Source: JBEVJC01 sp040510375 (lineage in GTDB: Bacteria > Bacteroidota > Bacteroidia > Chitinophagales > Chitinophagaceae). Taken from it: a stretch of DNA of 64,000 nucleotides. The stretch spans positions 3,431 to 67,430 of the forward strand of contig JBEVJC010000018.1 in assembly GCA_040510375.1 (NCBI GenBank), in the 5' to 3' direction. Positions 51,863-60,685 of this stretch are shown piece by piece. Below the pieces are notes generated by a model. The model was given only the letters and a program-made list of their open reading frames with translations, ran no database searches and was not told where the DNA came from. Position numbers and translations under genes: made by a program. Position 1 is the first letter of the stretch, and every line of letters begins with the position of its first letter.

Positions 51863-52828
51863 TCAACGCTTTTCGGGATTCCTGAATTCCTGGCTGATCA
51901 TGAGGCCGTAAAATCCGCCATCCAGAATGCCGATACCCAGTCGTCCGTAATCCGGGCTCATTATATTGGCGCGGTGGCCGGGGGAATTCATCAGGTTGGT
52001 ATGCGCGATTTCAAGGGTTTGTGCCAGTGCGAGATTTTCGCCTGCTGCAGTAAATTTTACTTTTTGTGCACGCATGCGGTCAAACGGATCCTTACCATCG
52101 GGGTTCATATGCGCAAAGTATCCGCGGGCGAACATATCGCGCGAATGGAGCCTGGCAACTTTTGTCAGGAGTGGATCGGCTACAAGTGGCTTCAGTCCTG
52201 CCTTTAAGCGTTCCTTATTCACCATCTCAAGCATTTGTTCTTCGAGGAACGGTCTTGTCACCGGTTTTTGGTAAGTAAATCCAAGTTGAACCGTTTCGTC
52301 CGATTCGGGGTGAACAGTCAGGCTGTTCATGGTATGCCTTACGGCCTGGTCAAATACGGGCGCCAGTTTTTTATTTACCCATTCCGACTGCATGGCGAGT
52401 TCAGCCGCCCATTTGCTGTCACGCGTTTCGGTATTAATGCTATCGCGGAGGGGCAATGCCAGCAGGAGGGCGGAAACGATGATACAGGCGATCCATCCAT
52501 TGATAGCGCCGGGGATCATTCCGAGGAATTTATTGGCGGCACTTTCATGATCACGGTCGGGTACGCGCCGGAGGATCAGCCTTGCGATCAATCCAAAGAT
52601 TATACGTGCAAGTATCATGGTAACCAGGAATGCGCCGGGTTGCAGCCAGATTCCCCAGTCGAAAAACCGTTCGATAAAGGCAACCATATGGCTGTAATAA
52701 ATATAGGCCACCACCAGACTTGCCGTCCAGGTAAGCAGGTCGAGCGTTCCAAGCAGAAAACCCCGGTAATAGCCCGCCCAGAGGGCAAACAGGAAGATAA
52801 GCAGCAGTGTCAGGTCGACCCAGTTCAT
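51863..52828 (-). CDS. CvpA-CAP domain fusion protein
   Basis: A 321-residue protein with two parts. Residues 1-165 form four membrane helices of the CvpA (colicin V production) family (LWAGYYRGFLLGTLDLLTW start). Residues 195-315 are a CAP/SCP domain (VNKERLKAGLKPLVADPLLTKVARLHS; MNSPGHRANIMSPDYGRLGIG) facing the periplasm. CAP domains are often secreted, so a tethered one suggests a local envelope role. Which partner the CvpA part serves is unknown. Confidence 0.88.
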   Translation of the reverse strand: MNWVDLTLLLIFLFALWAGYYRGFLLGTLDLLTWTASLVVAYIYYSHMVAFIERFFDWGIWLQPGAFLVTMILARIIFGLIARLILRRVPDRDHESAANKFLGMIPGAINGWIACIIVSALLLALPLRDSINTETRDSKWAAELAMQSEWVNKKLAPVFDQAVRHTMNSLTVHPESDETVQLGFTYQKPVTRPFLEEQMLEMVNKERLKAGLKPLVADPLLTKVARLHSRDMFARGYFAHMNPDGKDPFDRMRAQKVKFTAAGENLALAQTLEIAHTNLMNSPGHRANIMSPDYGRLGIGILDGGFYGLMISQEFRNPEKR

Positions 52829-52949
52829 CTTTTTTTATTTAAGTATAAGTCAAATAATATGCCCGTGCAACAATTGGACAGTCCAACCCGGATATTTTGC
52901 GTCCGATGGCTGTTAATTTTCTGTTTTATTAATTGACCGGTTTGATATA

Positions 52950-52982
52950 AAAAAAACCTCCTGTGTCCGGAGACGCAGGAGG
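52950..52982 (-). terminator. Terminator of the charged helical protein gene
   Basis: On the minus strand CCTCCTGCGTC pairs with GACACAGGAGG (one G-T pair) around a TCCG loop, followed by TTTTTTT. Confidence 0.85.
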
Positions 52983-53005
52983 AAGTTATGGAACGCAGGG
53001 TATAA

Positions 53006-53887
53006 TCAGATCAGTGTGACGTTGTTGTCATTGTCATTGTCATTGTCGTTATCATTATCATTGTCGTTATCATTATCGTTATCGTTGTTCCATGAGCCGT
53101 TGTTCATATGGAACTCGCCATCACGGATCTGGATATGGAACGATTCGTGGTCTTTCAGGAAGGAACGATATTTTTTGTATGTTTCATCTGAAGCATTTTT
53201 TCCGTTGATCTTCAGTTCCCCGTTCTGGTGGTCGATCCGGTACCCATCTTTTTTATTGATCAACCCGTCTTTTTCAAGGCCATCCAGGAAACCCTTATAT
53301 GATTTCATCTCGATCTTTGCCTTTTCAATTTCTTTCTTTGCTTTTTCAATTTCTATTTTGATTTCGGGTACCTGGAGGTTTATTTTTTCCTGGGATAGAC
53401 GGATCTCTGCTTCTATTTCTTTCCAGTTAATCTTTTTTACCTCATCAAGGCTTAGTTTAATCTGGTCCCAGTCGATCTTTGCCATTGATTGTTCCACCTG
53501 TTTTTTAATCTGGTCCACATCGATTTCTTTCATGGCTTTGTCGATCTCAACCTGGATTTTTCTGGAGTCGATCTTATCCATCGCCACTTTTACATTCTTC
53601 ATTGCCTGTTCAATCTCCAGGTCTATATTCACGCGATCCAGTTCTTCAATTGCTTCATCTATATCACGCACTTTGCGGTTGCGTTCTTTCGGGGTGGTGT
53701 CGTTATATTGTCCGCCCGCAAAATCAGGCATCAGTTTACCAAGGTTTAATGGAAGATTACCGGTTCCATCGACTGGCATTCCCGAAGAAACTGATGGATG
53801 CTGCTTCCAGGAAAGAAGGGCCACCGTACAGGCCACGATGGCGAAAACGCAAAGATTGCGTTCAAGGCTGATTGATCTTGGTTTCAT
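53006..53887 (-). CDS. Membrane-anchored charged helical protein with (DN)n tail
   Basis: A 293-residue protein. One membrane helix (residues 11-27) is followed by a short linker and about 130 residues of Lys/Glu/Asp-rich amphipathic repeats of about 20 residues (pattern I-x-x-A-M-K-x-I-D, for example VEIDKAMKEIDVDQIKKQVEQ in two lines). A compact C-terminal region (about 195-260, DGYRIDHQNGELKINGKNAS) and a run of Asp-Asn repeats follow. I do not recognise a functional name; proteins of this look are found with M56/BlaR-type or PadR genes in Bacteroidota, but none is next to it here. Its promoter carries two dyads. Confidence 0.7.
   Translation of the reverse strand: MKPRSISLERNLCVFAIVACTVALLSWKQHPSVSSGMPVDGTGNLPLNLGKLMPDFAGGQYNDTTPKERNRKVRDIDEAIEELDRVNIDLEIEQAMKNVKVAMDKIDSRKIQVEIDKAMKEIDVDQIKKQVEQSMAKIDWDQIKLSLDEVKKINWKEIEAEIRLSQEKINLQVPEIKIEIEKAKKEIEKAKIEMKSYKGFLDGLEKDGLINKKDGYRIDHQNGELKINGKNASDETYKKYRSFLKDHESFHIQIRDGEFHMNNGSWNNDNDNDNDNDNDNDNDNDNDNNVTLI
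53024..53087 (-). repeat. Hexanucleotide repeat coding for (Asp-Asn)n
   Basis: Runs of GTCATT/GTTATC-type hexamers on the plus strand (GACAAT/GATAAC on the coding strand) encode about eleven Asp-Asn pairs near the C-terminus. The length can change by slippage in steps of two residues without a frameshift. Confidence 0.9.
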
Positions 53888-53912
53888 GTTGTAGTTATTT
53901 TTGTATTGATAA

Positions 53913-53963
53913 ACGAAGTGTTTCGTAGTCAAATATACGATCGGTTTCGTATTAAGATGCAAA
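53913..53963 (-). promoter_or_regulatory. Promoter flanked by two ACGA-N6-TCGT dyads
   Basis: Minus strand: TTTG (53960-53963), 22 bases, then TATATTTG (53930-53937), both exact. ACGA-N6-TCGT occurs at 53913-53926 and at 53937-53950, so dyads sit on each side of the -7 box, 24 bases apart. A repressor dimer on both would block initiation. Confidence 0.65.
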
Positions 53964-54078
53964 AGGGAAAAAACTTAGGAAATTTTAACATTCGGGCAAA
54001 CAAACCGTAATTCAGGCAGTTTGAAATCAGAATAAACCCTGGCATCGGCGGTGGCGCGATTGCGGACCCTTCAAAAAC

Positions 54079-54101
54079 AAGCGGCCGTGGTTCGGCCGCT
54101 T
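54079..54101 (-). terminator. Second hairpin after ABC exporter genes
   Basis: AAGCGGCCG and CGGCCGCTT form a 9-bp stem with a TGGTT loop; on the minus strand GTTTTTG follows. It may back up the terminator at 54161. Confidence 0.7.
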
Positions 54102-54160
54102 ATAAGCTTTTTAAAACAAGAAGCTGTCCCCGCAACTCCGGAGAACCCATCAAAACAAAA

Positions 54161-54184
54161 GGCTGTTCCCGTTAAGGAACAGCC
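54161..54184 (-). terminator. Terminator of ABC exporter operon
   Basis: GGCTGTTCC and GGAACAGCC pair around CGTTAA; on the minus strand TTTTGTTTT follows. It lies about 28 bases after the permease stop. Confidence 0.85.
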
Positions 54185-54212
54185 TGTGATTATTTATTAA
54201 AATCCCTTTCAG

Positions 54213-55490
54213 TTAGTTTTTACGGAAGCCCCATTTGATCAGTTCCTTCCAGCTTGGTTTTTTACCGTACATCAGGATTCCTGTGCGGTAGATTTTACCG
54301 GCAAACCAGGTGGTGAATAAAAAGCCACCGATGAGGCAGGCCATGGAAAGTCCAAGTTGCCACCAGGGTACCGTACCAGGTACGCCAAACGGAACCCTTG
54401 CCATCATATAAATGGGAGAAGTGAACGGGATGATACTACCCCATACTGCCAGTGAACTGGTGGGATCTTTGATTACGGCCTGCATGGTAATAATAGAGAA
54501 GATAATGGGAAGCATCAATGGGAAACTCAACGATTGTGCTTCGCGCATATCTTCGTTCACTGCGCTGCCGACTGCTGCAAACAGCGATGCATAGAAGAAG
54601 AAGCCACCCAGCAGGTAGAAGAAGAAACAGAACAGGATGAAGGGGATATTCATACTGGTGAACATTTCCTGGATGCCACCGATCATACCCTGCATGGAGC
54701 CTGCCGTGCCACTTGCCTTGGTAACATTATAAATTATGAATACTGCTACCAGCCAGAGCGTGATCTGTGTCAGCGCTACCAGTCCGATACCCACGATTTT
54801 GCCAAGCATCAGCTGGAATGGTTTTACAGACGATACAATCACTTCTGCTATCCGGCTTGTTTTTTCTTCCATCACTCCCATCATCACCTGCGATCCATAC
54901 AACATAAGTATGATGTAGGTAAGCACGGCAGCAATGATCGCCAGGATGGAAGCGATATTTGAATTGGCAGTCTGGTCGTTCACATTCCGGGAAACAATAT
55001 CTACGCGGCTGTCCTCGATCGTTTTCTTCTGGGATTCATCGATTCCCAGTTTTTCATTCTTTACAGTGTTCCAGATATTATTCAGTTTGCGTTCGAGCGG
55101 ACGCGATCCCTCGATACTCAGGGTGCGGCTTGTCTGCAGTGTCAGGTTTGGAAAGCCATCTTCCCATTTCGTGTTCTGTGGAATGATCACGTATCCATCG
55201 TAACCTTCTTTTTCAAAATTCTTTTTCAGTGAATCGGCAGGCTGGTTCACGAGTACGAGTACTGCAGAACTGTCCAGCTGGTTCTCCCTCGCTACCTTAC
55301 CAGCATCGAAATAACCGCTTGAATCAATCATGGCCACCTTTAATGATGCAGCACTCTTTGATGTGATATAACCGGTGCCGAAGATGAGTGCGAGATAGAG
55401 TATGGGAAATAAAATGGTGCTGATGAGGAAGGTTTTTTTCCGCACCCTTGTCAGGTATTCTCTCCGTATTATCAGTAAGATCTTGTTCAT
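54213..55490 (-). CDS. ABC-2 type transporter permease (NatB-like)
   Basis: A 425-residue permease. One membrane helix (about residues 20-42), an extracytoplasmic region of about 130 residues and five or six C-terminal helices (from about 180) fit the NatB/ABC-2 type. YGSQVMMGVMEEKTSRIAEVIVSSVKPFQLMLGKIVG is characteristic of the NatB branch, split over the first cytosolic coupling helix. The ATPase gene lies 26 bases upstream in the same operon. NatAB exports sodium in Bacillus; the substrate here is not known. Confidence 0.88.
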   Translation of the reverse strand: MNKILLIIRREYLTRVRKKTFLISTILFPILYLALIFGTGYITSKSAASLKVAMIDSSGYFDAGKVARENQLDSSAVLVLVNQPADSLKKNFEKEGYDGYVIIPQNTKWEDGFPNLTLQTSRTLSIEGSRPLERKLNNIWNTVKNEKLGIDESQKKTIEDSRVDIVSRNVNDQTANSNIASILAIIAAVLTYIILMLYGSQVMMGVMEEKTSRIAEVIVSSVKPFQLMLGKIVGIGLVALTQITLWLVAVFIIYNVTKASGTAGSMQGMIGGIQEMFTSMNIPFILFCFFFYLLGGFFFYASLFAAVGSAVNEDMREAQSLSFPLMLPIIFSIITMQAVIKDPTSSLAVWGSIIPFTSPIYMMARVPFGVPGTVPWWQLGLSMACLIGGFLFTTWFAGKIYRTGILMYGKKPSWKELIKWGFRKN

Positions 55491-55516
55491 ATAATTTTGG
55501 TTTAGCCTGAAAACAA

Positions 55517-56452
55517 TTAATTCAGTTCCTGGAATTGGCGTGCATTGGGTGTTCCATCCACCTGGCGGATAAAGATTTCATTGAGTGATGGCAGGATTTC
55601 ATTGAAGGAATCAATTGCAAGTCCCTTGTGCATGAAATACTGGATCACATCATTATTGGTAAATCCGGGATCAAGTTTAAAAACCAGTTCGTTATTGGTT
55701 TTATTAATCACTTTGAAAAGATCAATTGCCAGGTGTTCTGCCGTAAGTTCATTGCTGAAGCTGGCACGGAACAGATTCTCCTTAAAATCCTTCCTGATTT
55801 GTTTTACGGTGCCATCGAGGATCTTCTGTCCTTTGTTGACCAGCACAATATGGTCACAGATTTCTTCCACCTGCTCCATCCGGTGGGTACTGAAGATAAT
55901 GGTGGCGCCATTCCTGGAAAGATTGTAGATCTCATCCTTGATCAGGTTGGCATTCACGGGATCCAGGCCACTGAATGGTTCATCCAGGATAATAAGTTTC
56001 GGATCGTGTAATACGGTTGTAACAAACTGGAGTTTCTGGCTCATCCCTTTTGACAGGTCTTCTACTTTTTTATTCCACCAGCTTTCCATATCAAAACGTT
56101 TGAACCATTCTTTGATCTTGCCGGTAGCATCTGATTTGCTGAGGCCTTTCAGCTGGGCAAGATAAAGTGCCTGTTCGCCGATTTTCATTTTTTTATACAG
56201 GCCTCGTTCTTCCGGCATATAACCGATATGTTCGATGTCGTTCAGGGCATCGAACTTTTTACCGTCGAAAAGGATTTCTCCTTCATCGGGATAAAAAATA
56301 CCGGTGATCATCCGGATCAATGTTGTTTTGCCCGCGCCGTTGGGACCGAGTAGTCCGAAGATGGAACCCTTTTCGATATCAAAGCTGATGTCGTCAACAG
56401 CCTTCTGCGTGGCGAAGTACTTTTTGAGATGGTGTAGTTCGAGTAAAGCCAT
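55517..56452 (-). CDS. ABC transporter ATPase (NatA-like)
   Basis: A 311-residue ATPase. Walker A is GPNGAGKTT (about residue 36), the signature is LSKGMSQKLQFV, Walker B is LIILDEPFSGLD and the H-loop is FSTHRMEQ. The C-terminal 90 residues form the extension typical of NatA/DrrA-like subunits. It heads a two-gene operon with the permease at 54213-55490 under the promoter at 56472-56505. Confidence 0.9.
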   Translation of the reverse strand: MALLELHHLKKYFATQKAVDDISFDIEKGSIFGLLGPNGAGKTTLIRMITGIFYPDEGEILFDGKKFDALNDIEHIGYMPEERGLYKKMKIGEQALYLAQLKGLSKSDATGKIKEWFKRFDMESWWNKKVEDLSKGMSQKLQFVTTVLHDPKLIILDEPFSGLDPVNANLIKDEIYNLSRNGATIIFSTHRMEQVEEICDHIVLVNKGQKILDGTVKQIRKDFKENLFRASFSNELTAEHLAIDLFKVINKTNNELVFKLDPGFTNNDVIQYFMHKGLAIDSFNEILPSLNEIFIRQVDGTPNARQFQELN

Positions 56453-56471
56453 AGTTTCGGTAATTGTATCG

Positions 56472-56505
56472 CAAAAATAGCCGTTCGCGCCACTTTTAAG
56501 ACAAA
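56472..56505 (-). promoter_or_regulatory. Promoter of the ABC exporter operon
   Basis: Minus strand: TTTG (56502-56505), 22 bases, then TATTTTTG (56472-56479). Both boxes are exact, and the ATG at 56452 is 19 bases further on. Confidence 0.75.
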
Positions 56506-56535
56506 ATATTGCGTGAATCGGTCGATTGACAGTTC

Positions 56536-56690
56536 AGGCCGGTAAGCGGGCGGGAAGGCGGGGTGGGGGCAGTTGGATTCAATGGGCGCGTTTAATAGAT
56601 AAAGGCCGGGAAGGCAGGGTGGGGGCAGTTGGATTCAATGGGGCGTTTGATTGATACAGGCCGGTAAGGCAGGGTGGGACAGGTCAGGCT
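56536..56690. repeat. Direct repeats and G-quadruplex-type motif
   Basis: AGGCCGG begins units at 56536, 56603 and 56658. A segment reading GGAAGGC-(G/A)-GGGTGGGGGCAGTTGG... is repeated almost exactly at 56553 and 56609, and truncated near 56664. Plus-strand G-runs at 56548-56569 (3, 3, 4 and 5 G, loops 1, 5, 1) fit a G-quadruplex. The repeats lie between the hybrid kinase stop and the ABC promoter. Confidence 0.8.
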
Positions 56691-58780
56691 GCGGGGTTAC
56701 GAACGAATTTCAGGATTTTACTATGCAGCTCTTCGGGTTTGAAGGGCTTTTGAACGAAGTCGTTGAAACCCCGTTCTTTCAGTAATACACCCATATTCTC
56801 AAAAGAGGCCGCGGTAAACGCGATAGCGGGTATTCCGGGTTGGCTTCGCCTTACTTCATTCAAAACCATATACCCATCTTTTTCGGGCATTTCCAGATCG
56901 ATCAGGAGGATATCATATTGTCCCCTGTTAAAAAGTTCAATGGCTTTCTGTCCGTCGGTAGCTTCAAAAATTTCCAGATTCCATTTCTGGAGAAAGCGGC
57001 GTGCGATCATCATGTTCACCGGATTGTCTTCCGCAATCAGTACCCGGGCCCTGTTGAGTAAGGGCATCAGCATGGCAGTGTCCTCAATCAACGGTTTTTT
57101 CTCCACATACGTGTTCAGCGTGAGCATAAAATGGAAATGGCTTCCTTTATACAGTTCTGATTCGACTTTCAATTCGCCCTTATATAATTCAACCAGTTTT
57201 TTGCTGATGGAAAGTCCAAGGCCGCTGCCACCATATTTCCTGGTAGTAAGTACATCAGCCTGGTAGAAGCGTTCAAATACATGCGGTAGTTTTTTTGCTT
57301 CGATCCCGATACCGGTATCCCTTACGCTGAACTCTACTGTTGCCGCATCACTGCTGGCTGAAATGCAGGTCAGTTCCAGTGTGACAGTGCCACGATGGGT
57401 AAACTTAAGTGCATTTGACAGGAGGTTATGCAGGACCTGTCCCAGCCGTGTAGGATCAAATATAAATTTGCGGTCGAGCCGCGGATCCACTTTCACCACG
57501 AACGAAATATTTTTTGTGTTGAACTGGTTGTGGAAGATTGCCTCGATCCGGCTGATAAACAGTTTGAGGTTATTTGGTTTTTTTTCTATTTCAAGGCGGC
57601 CAGCATCAATCTTGTTTACATCGAGTACATCGTTGATCAGTTCAAGCATGTGTTCAGAAGAATACCTGAGTGTATTAAAATGTTCTTTCTGGACGGTCAG
57701 CATTTCTTCCTGGAGAAGCAGGTTGGTGGTACCAATGATACCATTGAGCGGTGTACGGAGTTCGTGGCTCATATTGGAAACAAAACGTGCTTTTGAAAGG
57801 GCGGCTTCTTCTGCTTTGACCTTGGCATCGAGCAATGCTTCCTCCGCATTTTTGCGGTCGGTGATATCGAGCACACTGATTTTTTTCAGCTCCTGGTCCT
57901 GCACCTGGAACGGCGACACATATAATGCCCCTACAAAGTTCAGTCCCTGGCCCGTAATACATTTTACTTCGCCCTTCCAGGTTTCACTGCCGGGGAGGGT
58001 TACGGATCCGGGCAGTGGGTTGGAATTATATTGGCAAAGGATCCAGTGTTCCAGTGATGTGCCGATTAGCGCATTTTTATCCGGGGCAGAAAAAAGATCC
58101 ACTGCCTGTTTGTTGCAGTTGAGTATGATCATATTCCGCTGGTCTACGATAAAGATGGCATCCAGTGAGGTGTTAAAGATGGTATCGAGGAAGAGTCGTT
58201 CCTGCAGCAGGCCGATCTCATTCTTTTTATTCTCCCTGATCACGATATAGGAGAAAAGGCAGCTGATGACAAATGCAAATACACAGTTCAGGTAAAAGAT
58301 ACTGCGGTAATTATGGGATGCAAGATGTTGCAGGGTACTCAGTGGCGGGCTGATGGTAAACACCATCATGATACTCACCAGCGAGATGATGATCGATGTG
58401 CGGAAGGCTGCCTGTTCATCATAGTTAAGGATGAAGGTCTGGCAAACAATAAACGGGAAAAGGAAGATATAGGTACCGGAGTGCAGGCCTTCTACGTAAC
58501 TGAGTCCGACGATCGCCATATTCACCAATGCCAGCAGACTGTATTTGGCAAGGTGGCGGCGATAGCTGTTGCGATGCAGCAGCAGGTAATTAACCAGTGA
58601 AAGGGCAAAGGAACCAAGGCATACAAAGGAACTCAGGTAAAGTCCGTTGAAGAACTTGAACAGGAATCCGCTCATGAAAAAAAAGGTCACACAAAGAAAG
58701 AACTGGTTGTACCGGATCGCAAACTTACGTTCTTCGAAAGTATAATTACTATTCAGGCTTCCATAAACGAACTGGTCCAC
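56684..58780 (-). CDS. Hybrid histidine kinase (membrane, PAS, HisKA, HATPase, REC)
   Basis: A 698-residue hybrid kinase. Six or so membrane helices (about residues 28-185), a PAS domain (about 195-310, ending DITDRKNAEEAL), HisKA with the phospho-acceptor in SNMSHELRTPLNG (about 340), HATPase (LLSNALKFTH; RDTGIGI; GGSGLGLSI) and a C-terminal receiver with phospho-Asp in DILLIDLEMPEKDG (about 625). There is no own HPt; one is encoded divergently at 58962. The start is a GTG at 58780; the frame stays open for about 45 codons upstream but has no ATG, so the N-terminus is uncertain. Confidence 0.9.
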   Translation of the reverse strand: MDQFVYGSLNSNYTFEERKFAIRYNQFFLCVTFFFMSGFLFKFFNGLYLSSFVCLGSFALSLVNYLLLHRNSYRRHLAKYSLLALVNMAIVGLSYVEGLHSGTYIFLFPFIVCQTFILNYDEQAAFRTSIIISLVSIMMVFTISPPLSTLQHLASHNYRSIFYLNCVFAFVISCLFSYIVIRENKKNEIGLLQERLFLDTIFNTSLDAIFIVDQRNMIILNCNKQAVDLFSAPDKNALIGTSLEHWILCQYNSNPLPGSVTLPGSETWKGEVKCITGQGLNFVGALYVSPFQVQDQELKKISVLDITDRKNAEEALLDAKVKAEEAALSKARFVSNMSHELRTPLNGIIGTTNLLLQEEMLTVQKEHFNTLRYSSEHMLELINDVLDVNKIDAGRLEIEKKPNNLKLFISRIEAIFHNQFNTKNISFVVKVDPRLDRKFIFDPTRLGQVLHNLLSNALKFTHRGTVTLELTCISASSDAATVEFSVRDTGIGIEAKKLPHVFERFYQADVLTTRKYGGSGLGLSISKKLVELYKGELKVESELYKGSHFHFMLTLNTYVEKKPLIEDTAMLMPLLNRARVLIAEDNPVNMMIARRFLQKWNLEIFEATDGQKAIELFNRGQYDILLIDLEMPEKDGYMVLNEVRRSQPGIPAIAFTAASFENMGVLLKERGFNDFVQKPFKPEELHSKILKFVRNPAA

Positions 58781-58961
58781 GTGGCGGCGCAGGAAACGTG
58801 CCGGGGGGAATATGGGACGAATTGCGGTATTTGAGCTGGCTTTCAGGGGTAATTGATATTGGATATCACTATAACGTCTGTTAAAGTAGCTTATTTTACT
58901 TTGTTGTTCCCGTAACGGGTAATATTTTTAGCTGTTCAACGTTTGATCTGTTATCCAACTT

Positions 58962-59336
58962 ATGAAATACTGCTTTTCTGCTCAATTGGACCTGGCTAAA
59001 CTCCAGGAATTTTATGATGGTGATCCCCGTTTGGCGGTAGGTGTATTTGAGGCCTTCGTTCAGGAAACGGTTACTGCCCTTCCCCATCTGGACCAGCTTT
59101 ATTTAGCGGATAATGTAGCAGAGCTCAGGAGGCTGGTTCACAAGATCAAGCCGGGGTTCCTCTACGTGGGACTTACATCCCTGTATGAAAAGCTGAATGA
59201 GCTGGAGTTGGTTTGTGAGCAGGCGGACCAGGGGGCGGGAATCGGTAGCATTTTCGGGGATCTTTCACAAAAGCTGAAAACGGAGATACCCTGGGTGGAA
59301 AATGAATTGCTGAGGTTAAAACTGAATGTTCAATAA
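58962..59336 (+). CDS. HPt phosphotransfer protein
   Basis: A 124-residue all-helical protein. The HPt motif is LVHKIKPGFLYVGLTSLYE (about residues 49-67) with the phosphate-accepting His. It would shuttle phosphate from the receiver of the hybrid kinase at 56684-58780 to the LytTR regulator that starts 5 bases after its stop. Gene order and domain needs match so well that a relay is the simplest reading. Confidence 0.85.
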   Translation: MKYCFSAQLDLAKLQEFYDGDPRLAVGVFEAFVQETVTALPHLDQLYLADNVAELRRLVHKIKPGFLYVGLTSLYEKLNELELVCEQADQGAGIGSIFGDLSQKLKTEIPWVENELLRLKLNVQ

Positions 59337-59341
59337 ATTCT

Positions 59342-60061
59342 ATGAAGGCTCCACTTATAAAAGGTATTCTTATTGATGACGACCAGGTTTCCCTGGCCAT
59401 ACTGGAGAATTACTGTCTCAAATCAGGTCGGGTAACCGTGGCAGGTAAATTCAGCGATCCGGCAGAAGCAATAGTTTACCTGAGATCAAATATGGTAGAC
59501 CTCATTTTCCTTGATGTGGAAATGCCCGGCATCACGGGTTTTGAACTGATGGACCAGCTTACCTATTCTCCGAGGATCATCCTGACAACTTCAAAAACGG
59601 ATTATGCGTTTACAGCGTTCCAGTATGAGGTGGCGGGTTACCTGAAGAAACCGGTGACCTACGACCGGTTCATCCGTTCAGTTGGTAAAATCTCCGAGGA
59701 TCTTGCAACCCAGGCTCCTGTTGCACCGGAGAAGGAAAAGGGCAGCCAGAGTAATGATATTTTTATCCGTTCTGACGGAAAGCTAATCAGGCTTTCACTC
59801 GATGAGATCCTGTATGTGGAGTGTATTGGTGATTATGTAAGGTATGTGACCTCCGACAAAAAGATTGTATCACATGCCACGATGAAGGGTATCCAGGAAA
59901 AGCTGGATCCCGATAACTTTTTGAAAGTGCACCGTTCTTTTATAGTCAATACGCGGAAGATTAAGGATATCCAGGATAATAACCTGGTTATTAATGGAAA
60001 CCTGATTCCAATCAGTCGCGCCCACAAGGCAGAAGTTTTGCAGCGCCTGCGTATTGTTTAA
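59342..60061 (+). CDS. LytTR-type response regulator
   Basis: A 239-residue regulator. The receiver domain (residues 6-120) has DDDQ-type acidic residues in LIDDDQVS, phospho-Asp in LIFLDVEMPG and Lys in YLKKPVTYD. The C-terminal LytTR DNA-binding domain (about 145-238) has DEILYVECIGDYV and FLKVHRSFIVNTRKI. Such regulators often control other unlinked genes or their own operon. It is the likely output of the HPt and hybrid kinase pair. Confidence 0.92.
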   Translation: MKAPLIKGILIDDDQVSLAILENYCLKSGRVTVAGKFSDPAEAIVYLRSNMVDLIFLDVEMPGITGFELMDQLTYSPRIILTTSKTDYAFTAFQYEVAGYLKKPVTYDRFIRSVGKISEDLATQAPVAPEKEKGSQSNDIFIRSDGKLIRLSLDEILYVECIGDYVRYVTSDKKIVSHATMKGIQEKLDPDNFLKVHRSFIVNTRKIKDIQDNNLVINGNLIPISRAHKAEVLQRLRIV

Positions 60062-60685
60062 ACCCATTTTACCAAAAACCGAGGGAATTCTCCCGAATTC
60101 CGAAGGATAATGACCAACTACCGAAAATCCCGAAAGTCCGGCATCCCGCATTATACATTTGTTGTGTTGAGAGACTACGAATCGATTCAGCACCTTTTCC
60201 ATCTCTCAGTTCTTTCCAGAATTCACCCAGTCCCGGGTAACAGAACCGAACCAGTTTTGAAACTCCGGGAAGATTTTGGAAAGACAGGTTTTGAAAACAC
60301 GACCTTACAAGCCATCATCCAATTCCATTGAGGGGAATGGTCCCTGTTAAAAAGGACCAGTTTCTTGAAGACCAAAAGATTTCAATGATGAATGTTTAAC
60401 CTCATGATCCATTGAAACCGATCCGACACCCGATGAAGACCGAACCGATCCTTTGAAAACTGAACGATCCAATGTCAACCACAACGAAGAAAATTGACCG
60501 TCCAGGTGTCCAGTATCCTGTTTAGGCGAAAGCCAGGCAGCGTGAAAAACCGGGAATCCAGTAAACATCGAAAGACCGTCGCGATCCAATCCTAAAGAAT
60601 TATCTAGAAGATCGATGGAAATCAGATTTTTAACCCTAAACAACCCGTAACTATCGCAAGACTAATTTTACACTGATTCACAACA
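60062..60685. other. Non-coding 620-base region with loose repeats
   Basis: No frame here has coding character. CGATCC or TGATCC recurs at about 60405, 60419, 60446, 60465 and 60582, and units of the kind TGAAAACTGA, TGAAGACCGA and TGAAACCGA precede three of them. A short hairpin TGGTCC-N10-GGACCA lies at 60338-60359 without a T-tract. It could be a structured RNA, a regulatory array or decayed coding sequence. Confidence 0.4.

Noticed and set aside
53024..53087. Possible protein on the plus strand across the hexanucleotide repeat
   Set aside because: The long plus-strand frame is a shadow of the minus-strand gene: it is all Ser/Leu/Phe repeats, without start signals, and the minus strand has promoter, membrane helix and terminator.
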